This document shows, one piece after another, positions 1 to 9,946 of a stretch of 64,000 nucleotides of DNA (within the stretch, counting starts at the first letter, position 1; each line of letters starts with the position of its first letter). This DNA is from Thalassospira lucentensis MCCC 1A00383 = DSM 14000. Its GTDB lineage: Bacteria; Pseudomonadota; Alphaproteobacteria; Rhodospirillales; Thalassospiraceae. The notes beneath the pieces were generated by a model. That model saw only the letters and a list, made by a program, of their open reading frames with translations, did no database searches and was not told the DNA's origin. The position numbers and the translations under genes were made by a program. The stretch covers positions 186,001-250,000 of the forward strand of contig NZ_ATWN01000008.1 in assembly GCF_000421265.1 (NCBI RefSeq). Reading direction: 5' to 3'.

Positions 1-170
1 AAGTCCAAAACCCGGAAAAGCGCCCGGTTTCGGCCGTCGCCGACTATACCGAGGTCCGCGATGTTTCGCGCGTTAAGATCGTCGAAGACCGCAGCATGAA
101 AATCAGACTGATGTTTGATCCGGAACATAACCTTGAAGAACGCATCCTAAAGGAACAATTCGTCGAATGA
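1..170 (+). CDS. nadK: NAD kinase, C-terminal end (partial)
   Basis: The gene enters from the left edge; only about the last 55 codons are present, in the frame ending with TGA at 168-170. The visible residues include [20 protein letters not shown] and [16 protein letters not shown], the characteristic C-terminal tail of alphaproteobacterial ATP-NAD kinases (PpnK/NadK), which phosphorylate NAD to NADP in the cytosol. The catalytic GGDG region lies outside the window. The stop codon overlaps the argE start (ATGA), so the two are translationally coupled. The identification rests on the tail alone but the sequence is distinctive. Confidence 0.8.
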   Translation, partial: VQNPEKRPVSAVADYTEVRDVSRVKIVEDRSMKIRLMFDPEHNLEERILKEQFVE

Positions 171-1351
171 CCACCGCCCCCAACACCCTTGCCCCGTCAG
201 AAGCCACCCTTGACTGGTGCCGCAAACTGATTGCCCACCCATCGGTCAGCATGACCCCCAACATGGCCCTGATTGAAGAGGTCAAAGCATATCTTGAACC
301 GCTTGGTTATGATTGCCTTGTCGTGCGCGATGATAGCAACACCAAGGCCAATCTCTATGCGACGATTGGGCCAAAGGTTGATGGCGGTGTGATCCTATCT
401 GGGCATAGCGACGTGGTCCCGACCGAAGGCCAGAATTGGGCATCTGATCCCTACACCATCGACATTCGCGATGATCGGCTTTATGGCCGTGGATCATGTG
501 ACATGAAGGGTTTTCTGGCCTGCCTTTTGGCTAAGGCTGAAACCTTTAAAAATGCAGATCTTCGCGTCCCCATCCATCTGGCATTCACTTACGATGAAGA
601 AGTCGGCTGCCTTGGCGTGCCAAGCTTGGTAGAGGCAATCAATAATCTGCTGCACAAACCTGCCATGTGCATTGTCGGTGAACCGACCGAAATGAAGGTC
701 ATTACCCAGCATAAGGGCAAATATTCCGCCCGTGCGCATTTCACCGGGCGGTCCGGGCATTCGTCGCTTCCGGGCGAAGGCGTTAATGCTGTCGAGTTTG
801 CGTCCCAATTCGTGGTTTTCCTGCGCCAGCTTGGCCGGAAATGCCGCGATGAAGGCCCGCATGATGATGATTTCGTGCCCAATCACACCACGTTTCATTC
901 CGGCGTGATCAACGGTGGTACGCAGCTCAACATTATCCCGCAAAACTGCTTTGTTGATTTCGAATTTCGTAATCTGCCCAACCATGACCGCATGGAACTT
1001 AAAGGACAGATTTTCGATTATCTCGACAACACCCTCATCCCGGAAATGCGCGAAACCTACGACGATGTTGGCGTTGAAATCGAAGTCGTATCCGATATGC
1101 CCGGCCTTGCCACCGGCGATGACGAAGAAGTCACCAAACTGGTCATGGCGCTAACCGGTGCGAACACAACCGGCAAGGTCAGCTTTGGCACAGAAGCCGG
1201 CGTCTTTTCTGCCATGGGCGAAATTCCCACGGTGGTTTGCGGCCCGGGCAACATTGAACAGGCCCACAAACCCGACGAATTCATCGAACTTGATCAGCTT
1301 GGCCGATGCGAAGTGTTCCTCGATAAACTAATCGGCGCACTTGCGAAGTAA
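167..1351 (+). CDS. argE: Acetylornithine deacetylase (M20 metallopeptidase family)
   Basis: A 394-residue M20-family amidohydrolase of usual ArgE length, predicted to hydrolyse N2-acetyl-L-ornithine to ornithine in arginine biosynthesis. Visible di-metal ligands and catalytic residues are His80 and Asp82 in SGHSDVVP, Asp112 in GRGSCDMKG, the Glu pair at 144-145 in YDEEVGCLG, the GEPTEMK segment, and the late His367 in EQAHKPDEF. The dimerisation lid domain lies roughly at residues 180-290. The ATG overlaps the NAD kinase stop, and no closer start fits better. It has no arginine-pathway neighbours, so a related succinyl-diaminopimelate desuccinylase is the alternative, but the motifs favour ArgE. 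Confidence 0.85.
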   Translation: MTTAPNTLAPSEATLDWCRKLIAHPSVSMTPNMALIEEVKAYLEPLGYDCLVVRDDSNTKANLYATIGPKVDGGVILSGHSDVVPTEGQNWASDPYTIDIRDDRLYGRGSCDMKGFLACLLAKAETFKNADLRVPIHLAFTYDEEVGCLGVPSLVEAINNLLHKPAMCIVGEPTEMKVITQHKGKYSARAHFTGRSGHSSLPGEGVNAVEFASQFVVFLRQLGRKCRDEGPHDDDFVPNHTTFHSGVINGGTQLNIIPQNCFVDFEFRNLPNHDRMELKGQIFDYLDNTLIPEMRETYDDVGVEIEVVSDMPGLATGDDEEVTKLVMALTGANTTGKVSFGTEAGVFSAMGEIPTVVCGPGNIEQAHKPDEFIELDQLGRCEVFLDKLIGALAK

Positions 1352-1376
1352 GCTGCTTCCATGGGCATCAGACATA

Positions 1377-1407
1377 AAGAAGAGCTGCGAAAATCGCAGC
1401 CCTTCTT
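1377..1407. terminator. Stem-loop between convergent argE and hydrolase genes
   Basis: Inverted repeat with outer arms AAGAAG/CTTCTT and inner arms GCTGCGA/TCGCAGC around a 3-nt loop, placed in the short tail-to-tail gap. It has no long T-run, so it may act as a weak bidirectional terminator or a 3'-end stabiliser. Confidence 0.5.
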
Positions 1408-1425
1408 GCGTTGCATGTAACGTGC

Positions 1426-2118
1426 TTAAGCCAGATTGGCTTCAAAGAATTCTGCTGTTCGAGCATTGGCGGTATCGGCATCGGTTTTGTCGTAATGCGC
1501 CCCACCCTTACGCGCAAAGGCATGATCACGGCCCGGATAAAAATGAAGCTCGGTCAGGTCATGATCCCCAAGGGCTTCCTTGATAACGTCCTGCGCCTCG
1601 GTCGGGATAAATTCATCATTCCCGGCCAGATGAACAATCAGCGGATTTTTGATGTTGTCCGCTTCATTCATGTAATTGTTCATGCCCCCACCGTAATAGG
1701 CCGCAAACGCATCGCCATCGGTGCGTGTTGCCGACAGAAACGTCAGCAAACCACCAAGACAGAAGCCAACCACACCAACCTTGCCATTCGCCCCCTCAAG
1801 GCTGCGGGCGGCCTTCATGGTTGCCGAAATGTCTTCGACACCCTTATCGACATTGAACGACTGATAATAGCCAAATGCCTGCTTCCATTCGGCCTCAGTT
1901 TTGTCGGTAATGTCGATGCCCGGCTCAATCCGCCAGAACAGATCGGGACAGACGGCGATATAGCCCTGTTTGGCATAATCGTCGGCAATGTCACGCATTA
2001 CCGCATTGACGCCAAATATTTCCTGAATAACAACGACAACAGGTGCGGGCAATGTTGCGGGCATAGCGACATAGGCATCAAATGAACCGTCCGGGGTGGT
2101 GACATTCAGCTTGGTCAT
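1426..2118 (-). CDS. Dienelactone hydrolase family protein
   Basis: A 230-residue alpha/beta hydrolase of the dienelactone hydrolase family (carboxymethylenebutenolidase-like). The Cys-Asp-His triad is visible: Cys120 in GFCLGG, Asp168 in AGNDEF and His199 in YPGRDHAF, with the family Glu33 in QEIFG. An in-frame upstream start at 2154 exists, but ATG 2118 has AAGGAG at the right distance and begins at the expected N-terminus, so I chose it. It stands alone, divergent from purU, with no chloroaromatic genes nearby. A true dienelactone substrate is therefore unproven and it may be a general lactone or ester hydrolase. Confidence 0.8.
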   Translation of the reverse strand: MTKLNVTTPDGSFDAYVAMPATLPAPVVVVIQEIFGVNAVMRDIADDYAKQGYIAVCPDLFWRIEPGIDITDKTEAEWKQAFGYYQSFNVDKGVEDISATMKAARSLEGANGKVGVVGFCLGGLLTFLSATRTDGDAFAAYYGGGMNNYMNEADNIKNPLIVHLAGNDEFIPTEAQDVIKEALGDHDLTELHFYPGRDHAFARKGGAHYDKTDADTANARTAEFFEANLA

Positions 2119-2508
2119 CGTGATAAGGCTCCTTGATTTGATCTTAAATCCCACAGGCCTTAAGCTGCCCGCAGATCATTGGTGAATGAAGTATGCCAAG
2201 ATCACGGAACCACAAGGTTTGGTCACCAAAAAACACATTTCAACAATCAATTGCGCAAACTAAGATTGATATCTCGTATTATCTAATTGAATTCGATTGC
2301 CATTTGTTGGACGTTGCGGCGAACTTCGGAGCATCATGTTTCAAAAGCGTACCTCAAGCAGAAAGAGTGGAATTCATATGTTTCGCATTTCTCGCTCTGG
2401 GAGCGCGAAAACACACTTGATATTTAATGCTTCTGCCCGCCCCTGCGACATTCCCCGATTGACCGGGTCGGGCAATTTTAATAACTGTTTAATTGAAGGC
2501 CGAACGAG
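2119..2508. promoter_or_regulatory. Divergent intergenic region, hydrolase/purU
   Basis: 390 bp without a convincing gene. It must hold promoters for the leftward hydrolase and the rightward purU. Visible elements are TTTGGTCACCAAAAAA at 2218-2233 (near-identical to a site at 6597-6612), and a CCCGA/TCGGG hairpin at 2454-2472 followed by CAATTTTAA just before purU, which could be a leader structure. Small ORFs here lack ribosome sites and family resemblance. Confidence 0.4.
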
Positions 2509-3393
2509 ATGAAAAGCTACGTTCTGACAGTCACCTGTGACTCCCAGCGCGGGATCGTTGCCGCTATTTCCGCCTATTTGGCTGAACATGGCTGTAACAT
2601 CACCGACAGCTCCCAGTTCGACGATATGGAAACCGGTCTGTTCTTTATGCGGGTCGCCTTCGTCAGCGAAGAAGGTGTTGATCAGGAAACCCTGTCACGT
2701 GGCTTTGATGGTGCGGCGACTAAACTTGGCATGAACTATCAGTTCCACGACAGCGATCATAAGATGCGCGTTCTTCTGATGGTGTCGCGTTTTGGTCATT
2801 GTCTGAATGATCTTTTGTATCGCTGGAAAATCGGCGCCTTGCCAATTGATATTGTCGGCGTGGTGTCAAACCATTTCGATTATCAAAAGGTCATTGTTAA
2901 CCACGACATTCCATTCCACCACATCCCGGTGACCAAGGACAACAAGCCCGAAGCCGAAAAGAAGCTTCTTGATCTGGTTGCCGATAGCGACGTCGAACTG
3001 ATCGTTCTTGCCCGCTACATGCAGGTTCTTTCCGATAATCTTTGCAAGAAAATGAGTGGCCGGATCATCAATATCCACCATTCATTCCTGCCAAGCTTTA
3101 AAGGTGCGAACCCATATCGTCAGGCCTATGAACGTGGTGTGAAACTGATCGGGGCCACCGCCCATTACGTGACCGCCGACCTCGACGAAGGCCCGATCAT
3201 TGAACAGGACCTTGCCCGCATCACCCATGCACAAAACTCTGCCGACTACGTATCCATCGGACGTGATGTTGAAAGTCAGGTGCTGGCGCGCGCGGTTCAT
3301 GCCCACATCCACCATCGATCCTTCATCAACGGCAATCGCACCATCGTCTTCCCGCCAAGTCCGGGAAGCTACGCATCCGAGCGGATGGGATAA
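2509..3393 (+). CDS. purU: Formyltetrahydrofolate deformylase (copy 1)
   Basis: A 294-residue PurU that hydrolyses 10-formyl-tetrahydrofolate to formate and tetrahydrofolate, balancing one-carbon pools. An ACT domain (about residues 1-85, starting YVLTVTCDSQRGIVAAI) precedes a formyltransferase-like domain. The catalytic set is Asn188 and His190 in NIHHSFLPSFKGANPY and Asp226 in DLDEGPI. Length is typical. A second paralogue lies at 60232 inside the betaine cluster. This copy has its own leader and a terminator directly downstream, so it is probably a single-gene unit and the housekeeping copy. Confidence 0.93.
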   Translation: MKSYVLTVTCDSQRGIVAAISAYLAEHGCNITDSSQFDDMETGLFFMRVAFVSEEGVDQETLSRGFDGAATKLGMNYQFHDSDHKMRVLLMVSRFGHCLNDLLYRWKIGALPIDIVGVVSNHFDYQKVIVNHDIPFHHIPVTKDNKPEAEKKLLDLVADSDVELIVLARYMQVLSDNLCKKMSGRIINIHHSFLPSFKGANPYRQAYERGVKLIGATAHYVTADLDEGPIIEQDLARITHAQNSADYVSIGRDVESQVLARAVHAHIHHRSFINGNRTIVFPPSPGSYASERMG

Positions 3394-3396
3394 CTC

Positions 3397-3433
3397 AAAA
3401 AAAGCCCCGGCCTTTTAAAGACCGGGGCTTTTT
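3397..3433. terminator. Bidirectional rho-independent terminator
   Basis: AAGCCCCGG and CCGGGGCTT arms flank a TTTTAAAG-type loop, with an A-run on the left and a T-run on the right. It serves purU on the plus strand and the dehydratase gene on the minus strand. Confidence 0.9.
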
Positions 3434-3468
3434 CATGTTTGGATTCCGAACCTGATGTTGTTAGCCGA

Positions 3469-5631
3469 TCAACGCCAGTCTTTAACAGCCCGCCGGTCGA
3501 CAGCAGGTGGAACAATCCCGCGCGCGGCATTCCCAATACCATCAAGCACATTACTCGCAGCAATATCGCACTGACGGGATTCCATACGTTTAAACCGCGC
3601 GTCAAACATTTGAGCCCGATCAACCTGAAGTTTAGGATCGGCTGGTAATTCGCGCCCTTCAATAAAGGTCTTTGGATCAAGCCAATCAAGGGTCAGCGAC
3701 GTCAGATTAAGACGCAAAACATCCCCGTCACACAAATAACCAATTCCACCGCCCGCGAAGGCTTCGGGGACCATATGCCCAATGCAGGCCCCCTTGGTCA
3801 CACCGGAATATCGCCCATCGGTAATCAGCATCGAGGATGCTTCAAGAATGCGGTGATGGCGCAGGTTCTGTGACGGTGAAAACATTTCCGGCATGCCATA
3901 AGCTTCTGGCCCCTGCCCGCCAATGACAAAGGCAAAGGAAAGGTGCCCTTGTTCAAACATGTCCTTCGGGGCATCCATATCAACACGATTTCCACCGTTA
4001 CGGCGGACAACAGCGGCAATCAGTTCTTCGCTGACACCATCGGTTTCCATCAGGCGGGCGACCAGATCGGGTGATGCAAAATCACCATTACAAACATGTT
4101 CATTTTCGTAATAGCGCACGATGAAAACATGATCATCGAAATGCGATAACAGCCGGTCACTCATACCCGATGTTTTGACCGCGCAGTTTTCAAAGAAACT
4201 GCCGGTAATAACATCAACGCCGGATCGTTGACGGACCGGCGTTGCCCGGATAACCGATGCATCGCCAAGGGTAACATCGACCGGATCAACCAAATTGGCG
4301 ATACGCTCGCCCCATGTCTTACCAAGAACCGTCGGCGCATCAAGATCCATCGCCACACCAAGGTCGCTCAAAATGCGATAAATACTTTCCATGCCGCGAT
4401 TTTTGCCTTCGGCCATTTGCTGAGCCAAAACGAACGTGTCGCGATTTTCGGTTAAGCTATGAGCGAAGATCTCCGGCACCGGGGTTTTGGTCCGGACATC
4501 CTGATAGTCGTCAATCGAGACATCAAATCCGGCATAGCGCATCATGAACGGCAAATGTAGCAGCATATTACTGCTGGACCCGGTGGCATTATGAACACGC
4601 ACGAAATTGGCAAAATTGGCCTTAAGCAAATTGCCAATCGCATATTCCGGTTTATTAAAGACGCCAAACAGCGCATCAACTCCGGCCGCGACCGCCGCAA
4701 AAGGCGGAACATCGGTCAGCAGTTCCAGTTCCGGCGGCGTCAGACCAAAGGCCGCCAGCATGGTGCGCGATGAATTCCCCGTGCCGTTAAAGGCACAAAT
4801 ACCGCCCTTGGAATCACAGGTCGCAGTTGCCAGTTCATCCAAGACGCGCCGTTCCATCGCCCCATCAATCAATCCAAGCAAACGTGCCCGTTCGAGCAAT
4901 CCGGCAAAGGCCTCATCGGACGTGCATTGCAGGATATACCGCATGTTTTCGCGGATATCCCCGCCCAAGTCATCATGCCCGGCATGATCCGCATCGGATG
5001 CAATTTTATCAAGCAACCGGCGCGTCCCATCGGGGATTTCGCCACCCTTTAAAACGTGTGATGGTGCAAACACCGCCCAGACCGGGGCCTGATCGCCACG
5101 ATAGGCGCGCGCATGATCTGCTGATGCCAGCCCCGCCACCACAGCAGCCGGCGATTTATCGCAACCGGCAATGACATAGGCCGCGTGATAGCTATGGCCT
5201 TCAAAGGTGATGTTGACTGCGGCTGCCGTATGATTGCGTGATGCCAGTGAATAGCTTTGCCCGATATTGTTTTGCGCTGTGCCATCACAAATCACCGGCA
5301 CATGAAACAGGAACGGCACCCCGCCCATTTCCCAGATCCGGATGGCCGCCATCAACGCCTGTGGCCGATCCAGAAGGTGGGCAGGATGATCGGGCGCACC
5401 GGCAATGATCGCAATACGCGGACGGTTTTCCACCAGACGACCAACTACATCCTTTATTTCAGGAACGGAAAAATCCCGATCGCGCGCAACCGTCGGATTT
5501 TCATTTACCGCACTCCGCAAAAGACTGATCACTGTGATCGGTTGATTGGCTAACCCCTGAATACAATCACGGTACGGGTTGGCTTCTTCGTCAATAATGA
5601 CGGGCTGGGCAGGCAGATTGGTCGGTGACAT
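3469..5631 (-). CDS. IlvD/Edd family dehydratase, probable D-xylonate dehydratase
   Basis: A 720-residue member of the dihydroxy-acid/sugar-acid dehydratase family, clearly longer than classical IlvD (about 560-620) and closer to the YjhG/YagF xylonate dehydratases (about 655). Family signatures are ICDGTAQ near residue 114, GCDKSPAA with Cys157, and the CAFNGTGNSSRTM segment from Cys279, matching the cysteine positions that hold the Fe-S cluster in this family; LITDGRYSG lies in the C-terminal half. It follows an SDR sugar dehydrogenase by 68 bp on the same strand and faces a xylose ABC importer. The inferred role is dehydration of D-xylonate to 2-keto-3-deoxy-xylonate. Other aldonates are possible. 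Confidence 0.75.
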   Translation of the reverse strand: MSPTNLPAQPVIIDEEANPYRDCIQGLANQPITVISLLRSAVNENPTVARDRDFSVPEIKDVVGRLVENRPRIAIIAGAPDHPAHLLDRPQALMAAIRIWEMGGVPFLFHVPVICDGTAQNNIGQSYSLASRNHTAAAVNITFEGHSYHAAYVIAGCDKSPAAVVAGLASADHARAYRGDQAPVWAVFAPSHVLKGGEIPDGTRRLLDKIASDADHAGHDDLGGDIRENMRYILQCTSDEAFAGLLERARLLGLIDGAMERRVLDELATATCDSKGGICAFNGTGNSSRTMLAAFGLTPPELELLTDVPPFAAVAAGVDALFGVFNKPEYAIGNLLKANFANFVRVHNATGSSSNMLLHLPFMMRYAGFDVSIDDYQDVRTKTPVPEIFAHSLTENRDTFVLAQQMAEGKNRGMESIYRILSDLGVAMDLDAPTVLGKTWGERIANLVDPVDVTLGDASVIRATPVRQRSGVDVITGSFFENCAVKTSGMSDRLLSHFDDHVFIVRYYENEHVCNGDFASPDLVARLMETDGVSEELIAAVVRRNGGNRVDMDAPKDMFEQGHLSFAFVIGGQGPEAYGMPEMFSPSQNLRHHRILEASSMLITDGRYSGVTKGACIGHMVPEAFAGGGIGYLCDGDVLRLNLTSLTLDWLDPKTFIEGRELPADPKLQVDRAQMFDARFKRMESRQCDIAASNVLDGIGNAARGIVPPAVDRRAVKDWR

Positions 5632-5699
5632 GGTGGGTCTATCTCAATCGGGGCAAGAATGCGGAACGTTGGCGTGTATAGCTGTCAGATTATCGCGGA

Positions 5700-6461
5700 T
5701 CAGACAAGACCGCCATCGACAATAAAGCTTTGCGAAGAACAGGCCGATGAAACGTCAGACGCCAAAAACAGAACCATCTGCGCAACATCATCACCGACAA
5801 GACGACGTTTCACACACTGTTGTTCCTGAATGCGTTCTTCGTCGGCGGGTGTTATCCAGAGATCAAGTTGCCGTTGGGTTATGATACAGCCGGGAATAAC
5901 CGTATTGACTCGAATGCCCTCCGTCCCCCAGTCTCGGGCCAGTGCCCGGGTCATGCCAATAATGCCAGCCTTTGCCGTTTCATAGGTCACCAGATCGGGT
6001 AGTCCCATTAAATAACTTACAGAACTGAAATTAATAATGCTGCCGCCACCCTTTTCGCGCATGCCTTGCGCCACAGCACGGGCACAGAAAAACTGATGGT
6101 TCAAATTAACATCAAGCCCGTCACGCCATTGTTCCGGTCCAATGTCTTCGGGGCGATGGCGATCATCGCGTGCGGCATTATTAACCAGAACATCGACAGG
6201 CCCGATGGCAGCGGAAAGTTCGCGTACAGCACCGGGAATTGCCGCCTGATCACGCAAATCAAGTGATTTATAGACCGGCGCAACACCGTGATCTTCGCGG
6301 ATCGAGTCAGTCAGTTTTTGGGCAGCGTCATCGTCAATGTCGATAAACCCGACATGCGCACCCTGGGCACAGAAAGCCCGCACGATTGATGCACCAATTC
6401 CCGATGCCCCGCCGGTCACAAGAACCGACTTGCCATCAATGTCGTGATATTTCGCTGTCAT
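5700..6461 (-). CDS. SDR-family sugar dehydrogenase, probable D-xylose 1-dehydrogenase
   Basis: A 253-residue classical short-chain dehydrogenase. The cofactor motif TGGASGIG is at residues 16-23, with the active site Ser147 and Tyr160-x3-Lys164 (YETAKAG). Start: ATG 6461 has AGGGA about 7 nt upstream, whereas the in-frame ATG at 6476 has no ribosome site. It is first in a minus-strand pair with the IlvD/Edd dehydratase and divergent from xylF. Context suggests oxidation of D-xylose to xylonolactone, the first Weimberg step. No xylonolactonase gene is visible in the window. SDR substrate specificity cannot be read from sequence, so arabinose or galactose remain alternatives. Confidence 0.75.
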   Translation of the reverse strand: MTAKYHDIDGKSVLVTGGASGIGASIVRAFCAQGAHVGFIDIDDDAAQKLTDSIREDHGVAPVYKSLDLRDQAAIPGAVRELSAAIGPVDVLVNNAARDDRHRPEDIGPEQWRDGLDVNLNHQFFCARAVAQGMREKGGGSIINFSSVSYLMGLPDLVTYETAKAGIIGMTRALARDWGTEGIRVNTVIPGCIITQRQLDLWITPADEERIQEQQCVKRRLVGDDVAQMVLFLASDVSSACSSQSFIVDGGLV

Positions 6462-6702
6462 AACGTTCCCTGCCATTTTTTCATTTTATTTTAGGTTTCC
6501 AAATTAAATGCTGCGCTGCAACCCACCAAAACCCCCTATCCATACTAAAGATGCAGAAATTTAGGGCATATATTGCGGCATTAGCATATTTTTTAATTTG
6601 GTCACTAAAAAAAATTTGACAGGACGGCCTCTTCACGTCAACATTTTTTCGACAACAAAAATAAATGTCGCCTAAAGACACACTCATTCAGGGAAGAAAC
6701 AG
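6462..6702. promoter_or_regulatory. Divergent promoter region of the xylose module
   Basis: AT-rich 241 bp between the sugar dehydrogenase and xylF. CCAAATTAAA at 6499-6508 recurs in inverted orientation as TTTAATTTGG at 6592-6601. The latter overlaps TTTGGTCACTAAAAAA (6597-6612). These are candidate operator half-sites for the ROK regulator at 11267. A TTGACA at 6616-6621 could be the -35 of xylF. Operator assignment is inference only. Confidence 0.45.
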
Positions 6703-7734
6703 ATGAAAAAACTCCTTTCGACGGCCATGCTGGCCGGAACCGTATTGATGTCGGCAAATGCCTTTGCCGCCGACCTCACCGTTGGCGTTAGCTGGTCAAA
6801 CTTCCAGGAAGAACGCTGGAAAACTGACGAAGCTGCCATTAAAGCAGCCCTCGAAGCAGCTGGCGCTGAATATATCAGTGCCGATGCGCAAAGCTCTCCG
6901 TCCAAGCAGCTTTCAGATATCGAAAGCCTGATCGCACGCGGTGCGAATGCACTGATCGTTCTGGCACAAGACTCGTCGTCAATCGGCCCGGCAGTGACGA
7001 AGGCAACGAACGAAGGCATTCCGGTCGTTGGCTATGACCGACTGATCGAAGACGCGAGCGCCTATTATATTACGTTCAACAACAAGGAAGTCGGTCGCCT
7101 TCAGGCCGAAGCCGTCTTTGCCGAGCAACCAAAAGGCAACTACGTCTTTATCAAGGGCGCTCCAACCGACCCGAATGCCAATCTTCTCCATGAAGGACAG
7201 CTTGAAGTTCTTCAGGCTGCGATTGATTCAGGTGATATCAAGGTTGTTGGCGAAGCCTATACCGATAGCTGGCAGCCAACAATTGCACAGCGCAACATGG
7301 AACAGTTCCTAACCGCTGCCGACAACAAGGTTGATGCGGTTGTTGCTTCTAACGATGGCACTGCCGGCGGCGTTGTCGCAGCACTTTCTGCACAGGGCAT
7401 GCAGGGCATCCCGGTTTCCGGTCAGGATGGCGATCATGCTGCACTGAACCGCGTTGCTCTTGGCACCCAGACGGTTTCGGTTTGGAAAGATGCCCGCCTT
7501 CTTGGCAAGCGCGCGGCTGAAATCGCTGTTGAACTGGCAGGTGGAACCAAACTTGGTGATGTTGACGGCACAGCCGACTGGGAAAGCCCGAACGGTGTTA
7601 CCATGAAATCCTATTTCCTGGATCCGGTTGCGATTACCCAGAACAAACTTGATCTCGTGATTGATGCTGGCTGGGTTTCAAAAGACGTCGTTTGCCAAGG
7701 CGTTTCGAGCGGCAAGGTAGCTGCCTGCAACTAA
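6703..7734 (+). CDS. xylF: D-xylose ABC transporter substrate-binding protein
   Basis: A 343-residue periplasmic sugar-binding protein of the XylF/RbsB class. A Sec signal peptide ([12 protein letters not shown] to ANAFA, cleavage before ADL) leads into a two-lobe fold. Segments resembling XylF include [43 protein letters not shown] and [13 protein letters not shown] VSGQDGDHA. The start is preceded by AGGGA. It is followed by a long GC hairpin and then the permease gene, the usual arrangement for raising binding-protein over permease expression. The family call is firm; xylose as the ligand is supported by the neighbouring Weimberg-type genes. Confidence 0.88.
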   Translation: MKKLLSTAMLAGTVLMSANAFAADLTVGVSWSNFQEERWKTDEAAIKAALEAAGAEYISADAQSSPSKQLSDIESLIARGANALIVLAQDSSSIGPAVTKATNEGIPVVGYDRLIEDASAYYITFNNKEVGRLQAEAVFAEQPKGNYVFIKGAPTDPNANLLHEGQLEVLQAAIDSGDIKVVGEAYTDSWQPTIAQRNMEQFLTAADNKVDAVVASNDGTAGGVVAALSAQGMQGIPVSGQDGDHAALNRVALGTQTVSVWKDARLLGKRAAEIAVELAGGTKLGDVDGTADWESPNGVTMKSYFLDPVAITQNKLDLVIDAGWVSKDVVCQGVSSGKVAACN

Positions 7735-7766
7735 GGCAGCCAGTTTCCTCCGACCTTGCTTAACCC

Positions 7767-7812
7767 GGGGCCGACAGCTGTATCCATGCGCAAAATACAG
7801 CACGTCGGCCCC
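7767..7812 (+). other. GC-rich hairpin between xylF and xylH
   Basis: GGGGCCGAC (7767-7775) pairs with GTCGGCCCC (7804-7812), with a further inner pairing GCTGTAT/ATACAGC. There is no T-run, so it is more likely a 3' stabiliser or partial attenuator after the binding-protein message than a full terminator. Confidence 0.7.
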
Positions 7813-7832
7813 GCTGCTTTACGAGCTTTTTC

Positions 7833-9098
7833 ATGTCACGACTGCTTTCGAAAATGGAAGTCGACCGCCGACTGATCGGTCTGGCTTTCGTCCTGCTGAT
7901 CATATGGGTCGGTTTTGATATCGCATCGGGCGGGCGCTTTATCACCCCGCGTAATATCTTTAACCTGTCAGTTCAGACCGCCTCTGTGGCTGTTATGGCC
8001 TGCGGCATGGTTCTGATTATCGTCACCCGCCATATCGACCTTTCCGTTGGGGCGATCCTTGGCGTTCTGGCGATGATCATGGGTGTTGTTCAAACCGATT
8101 TTCTCCCGCAATTCCTTGATTACAATCACCCGATGACGTGGGCCCTTACCCTTTTGATCGGCATTGCGGTTGGCGCTGCCATCGGCGGGATACAGGGACT
8201 TGCTGTTGGCTACCTCGGCGTGCCTGCCTTTATTGTTACCCTTGGCGGACTTCTGGTCTGGCGTGGATCAGCATGGTGGGTCACGCAAGGACGTACCGTT
8301 GCCCCGCTTGATCAGAATTTCATTTTACTGGGCGGCGGGATCGAAGGCACGATTGGCGCAACATGGAGCTGGATCGTTGCTGCGGTTGCCATTGCGGCCA
8401 TCATATATGTCGCCATCATGGACCGTCGTCGTCGCCTAGCTTTTGATTTTCCGGTCAAGCCGATTTGGGCAGAATACACCAATACCATAGTCAAGGCCGG
8501 ACTGGTTTTAGCCGTTATCACAACCTTAAACGCCTATCACCTGCCGACCCGTGCTGCCGAGCGGATCCTTGAGAACAAGGGCATCCCGGTGACCCCGGAA
8601 AATATCGAAATCTCGCACGGCATTGCTGTTCCGCTTCTGATCGTCGCCCTGGTTGCGATTGTCCTGACCGTTGTTGTTAAGCGCACCCGTTTTGGCCGCT
8701 ATATCTTTGCGATTGGCGGCAATCCGCAGGCAGCCGAACTGGCAGGCATCAATGTCAAACGCATGACCGTTGCCGTGTTTGCCCTGATGGGGGTTTTGTG
8801 CGCCATCAGTGCGGCGATATCATCGGCCCGCCTGCAATCAGCTGGCAATGACCTTGGCACGCTTGATGAGCTGCGTGTGATTGCTGCCGTTGTCATCGGC
8901 GGCACGTCGCTTGCCGGGGGTGTCGGTACGATTTACGGGGCCCTCATCGGCGCACTTGTAATGCAAAGTCTGCAAAGCGGTATGGCGCTTTTGGGTGTTG
9001 ATACGTCGCTACAAAGTATCGTGATCGGGCTGGTCCTTGTTCTGGCTGTCTTTAGCGACAAGTATTTCCACCGTCGCTATAGCGACCCGACCGCGTAA
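7833..9098 (+). CDS. xylH: D-xylose ABC transporter permease
   Basis: A 421-residue polytopic inner-membrane permease of the RbsC/XylH class. Hydrophobic segments run throughout, including the [20 protein letters not shown] segment and the C-terminal [20 protein letters not shown], both hallmarks of sugar permeases. The extended loop (about residues 190-265, containing [20 protein letters not shown]) is typical of XylH-length permeases and longer than RbsC. The ribosome site before ATG 7833 is weak, so translation may depend on the upstream structure. It is followed at 9110 by the ATPase. Confidence 0.88.
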   Translation: MSRLLSKMEVDRRLIGLAFVLLIIWVGFDIASGGRFITPRNIFNLSVQTASVAVMACGMVLIIVTRHIDLSVGAILGVLAMIMGVVQTDFLPQFLDYNHPMTWALTLLIGIAVGAAIGGIQGLAVGYLGVPAFIVTLGGLLVWRGSAWWVTQGRTVAPLDQNFILLGGGIEGTIGATWSWIVAAVAIAAIIYVAIMDRRRRLAFDFPVKPIWAEYTNTIVKAGLVLAVITTLNAYHLPTRAAERILENKGIPVTPENIEISHGIAVPLLIVALVAIVLTVVVKRTRFGRYIFAIGGNPQAAELAGINVKRMTVAVFALMGVLCAISAAISSARLQSAGNDLGTLDELRVIAAVVIGGTSLAGGVGTIYGALIGALVMQSLQSGMALLGVDTSLQSIVIGLVLVLAVFSDKYFHRRYSDPTA

Positions 9099-9109
9099 GG
9101 AGACCGGAT

Positions 9110-9946
9110 ATGCCAGACATGAATGATACCAATACTGATAAAAATCCGCTGGTCGAAATGCGCGACATCCATGTCAGCTTTGGCGGGGTCAAGGCGGTGG
9201 ATGGCGTTTCCATCGACCTTTATCCCGGCGAGGTCGTCGGGGTACTTGGCCATAATGGGGCAGGAAAATCGACCCTGATCAAAATTCTGTCAGGAGCCTA
9301 TCAGGCCGACACCGGGCAAATCGTTGTCGACGGCAAGGAAGCCAAAATTGAAAATGCGCGTGATGCACGTGACAATAACATCGAGACGATCTATCAGAAC
9401 CTTGCCCTTGCCGATAACCTTGACGCTACGCAGAACCTGTTTTTGGGGCGCGAATTTGTCGACAAGTTTGGTTTCCTTGATGATGCCGCCATGGAACATA
9501 AGGCGCGTGAAGTCCTGCACCGGCTGAACCCGAACTTCAAGAAATTCACATCCCCGGTGTCCGCCCTGTCGGGTGGTCAGCGCCAGTCGGTCGCCATTGC
9601 ACGCGCGCTTTTGTTTGAAGCACGTGTCCTGATCATGGATGAGCCATGCGCCGCACTTGGGGTGCATGAAACCAAAATGGTCTGCGAACTGATTAACAAG
9701 CTCAAACATGACGGGCTTGGTATTCTATTGATAAGTCACGACCTTCATGATGTATTTGATCTCTCTGATCGCCTTCATGTGATGAAAAACGGCAAACTGG
9801 TCGGCAGTGTCAGAACAGAAGATGTCACCCATGATGATGTTCTTGGCATGATCATTTTGGGCAAGATGCCCGAACATCTTTTGCATTTGGCCGGACCGGG
9901 CGCCACCAACGCGACCAACCCCCAGACAAGCGAGACACCCTTATGA
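9110..9946 (+). CDS. Sugar ABC transporter ATP-binding protein, single domain (XylG-like)
   Basis: A 278-residue ATPase with one nucleotide-binding domain: Walker [10 protein letters not shown] (48-56), signature LSGGQRQSV (153-161), Walker B LIMDEP with Glu178, and H-loop SHDLHDV. E. coli XylG carries two fused domains of about 500 residues; this one has only one, so it presumably works as a homodimer on the XylH permease. The SD GGAGACCGG precedes the ATG. Its stop overlaps the next gene (ATGA at 9943-9946), showing coupling. I use the descriptive name rather than xylG because of the half size. Confidence 0.85.
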   Translation: MPDMNDTNTDKNPLVEMRDIHVSFGGVKAVDGVSIDLYPGEVVGVLGHNGAGKSTLIKILSGAYQADTGQIVVDGKEAKIENARDARDNNIETIYQNLALADNLDATQNLFLGREFVDKFGFLDDAAMEHKAREVLHRLNPNFKKFTSPVSALSGGQRQSVAIARALLFEARVLIMDEPCAALGVHETKMVCELINKLKHDGLGILLISHDLHDVFDLSDRLHVMKNGKLVGSVRTEDVTHDDVLGMIILGKMPEHLLHLAGPGATNATNPQTSETPL

